From positions 11,804 to 75,803 of the forward strand of contig NZ_LVCF01000032.1 in NCBI RefSeq assembly GCF_001594145.1: a stretch of 64,000 bases of DNA. Direction: 5' to 3'. The stretch comes from Branchiibius sp. NY16-3462-2 (lineage in GTDB: Bacteria > Actinomycetota > Actinomycetes > Actinomycetales > Dermatophilaceae). The notes below the pieces were generated by a model. That model was not told the DNA's origin and did not search any database. It was given only the letters and a program-made list of their open reading frames with translations. Both the position numbers and the translations under genes were made by a program. Position 1 is the first letter of the stretch; the number at the start of each line of letters is the position of its first letter. This document shows positions 63,945 to 64,000 of the stretch, in pieces.

Positions 63945-64000
63945 TTATGCCAGGTAGATCTTGCGGAGGGTCTCGCGGACGGTCCAGGTGGTGTGTTCGC
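63945..64000 (-). CDS. Partial CDS beyond the putative border
   Basis: The C-terminal end of a leftward gene cut by the right edge: EHTTWTVRETLRKIYLA and TAA at 63945-63947. Too short to identify. It lies beyond the tRNA-like sequence and may be flanking chromosome. Confidence 0.4.
   Translation of the reverse strand, partial: EHTTWTVRETLRKIYLA

Overview
The window is GC-rich, gene-dense DNA with many GTG starts, overlapping stop/start codons, class E-type and other sortases, an FtsK/TraB-type translocase and a type IV secretion-like membrane gene set. This points to a high-GC actinomycete (Actinomycetota); nothing seen fixes the genus. It looks like most of a large conjugative or integrative element, or a phage-plasmid-like hybrid, rather than core chromosome. 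There are no rRNA or housekeeping operons. At the right end lies a tRNA-like sequence with a complete 3' CCA, preceded by direct repeats of the kind bound by tyrosine integrases, which suggests an element border near 63.9 kb. No integrase, relaxase, VirB4-type ATPase or replication initiator was recognised inside the window.

Layout. 1-3.3 kb: a partial gene, then an operon of an FtsK/TraB-like DNA translocase, a small membrane protein and a PD-(D/E)XK-like nuclease. 3.3-13.6 kb: an array of eleven proteins (A to K in the entries) that all begin with the same roughly 30-residue tag (TVDASGAIHGSDGKFAGH...), joined by ~40-codon mini-ORFs that start with a stub of the same tag; one member is an ArdC-like antirestriction protein. 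13.7-23.1 kb: mostly leftward accessory genes (lipoprotein, a TnpB-only insertion element, membrane proteins, nucleotidyltransferase, DprA, J-domain protein, HNH endonuclease) plus a secreted M15 peptidase. 23.2-28.1 kb: a 1641-residue single-chain type ISP-like restriction-modification enzyme. 28-45.5 kb: many small phage-like genes on both strands, then GIY-YIG-like nuclease, DUF4406- and DUF1643-like proteins, ATP-grasp and RNA ligase, sortase, another tagged protein, RusA resolvase and two DNA methyltransferase-like genes. 45.5-46.4 kb: an unusual non-coding region with long inverted repeats, alternating GC tracts and an AT-rich core. 46.4-57.3 kb: a rightward replication operon (DNA polymerase III alpha with an intein in its PHP domain, dNMP kinase, GHKL ATPase, DEDD exonuclease, sortase, SSB, HNH). 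57.4-62.4 kb: conjugation-like membrane genes and a divergent tagged protein. 62.5-64 kb: lipoprotein, winged-helix regulator, tRNA-like border and the tail of a flanking gene.

The least expected signal is three families of short DNA motifs tied to gene starts. (1) GTCGCACCGT occurs 33 times by hand count on both strands, and in 25 cases a start codon lies exactly 6 bases downstream; it is absent from the first 15 kb. (2) GCCGCCAACCAACAAGGC and variants (7 copies) sit directly before tagged genes or their mini-ORFs. (3) GRCCCTGG-N12-GGCCCATGTAG (4 copies with identical spacing) heads four operons, including both sides of the 45.5-46.4 kb region. Together with the tagged-protein array they look like an element-wide expression scheme and a family of possibly co-transferred proteins. 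The functional reading is inference; the motifs and protein similarities are visible directly.
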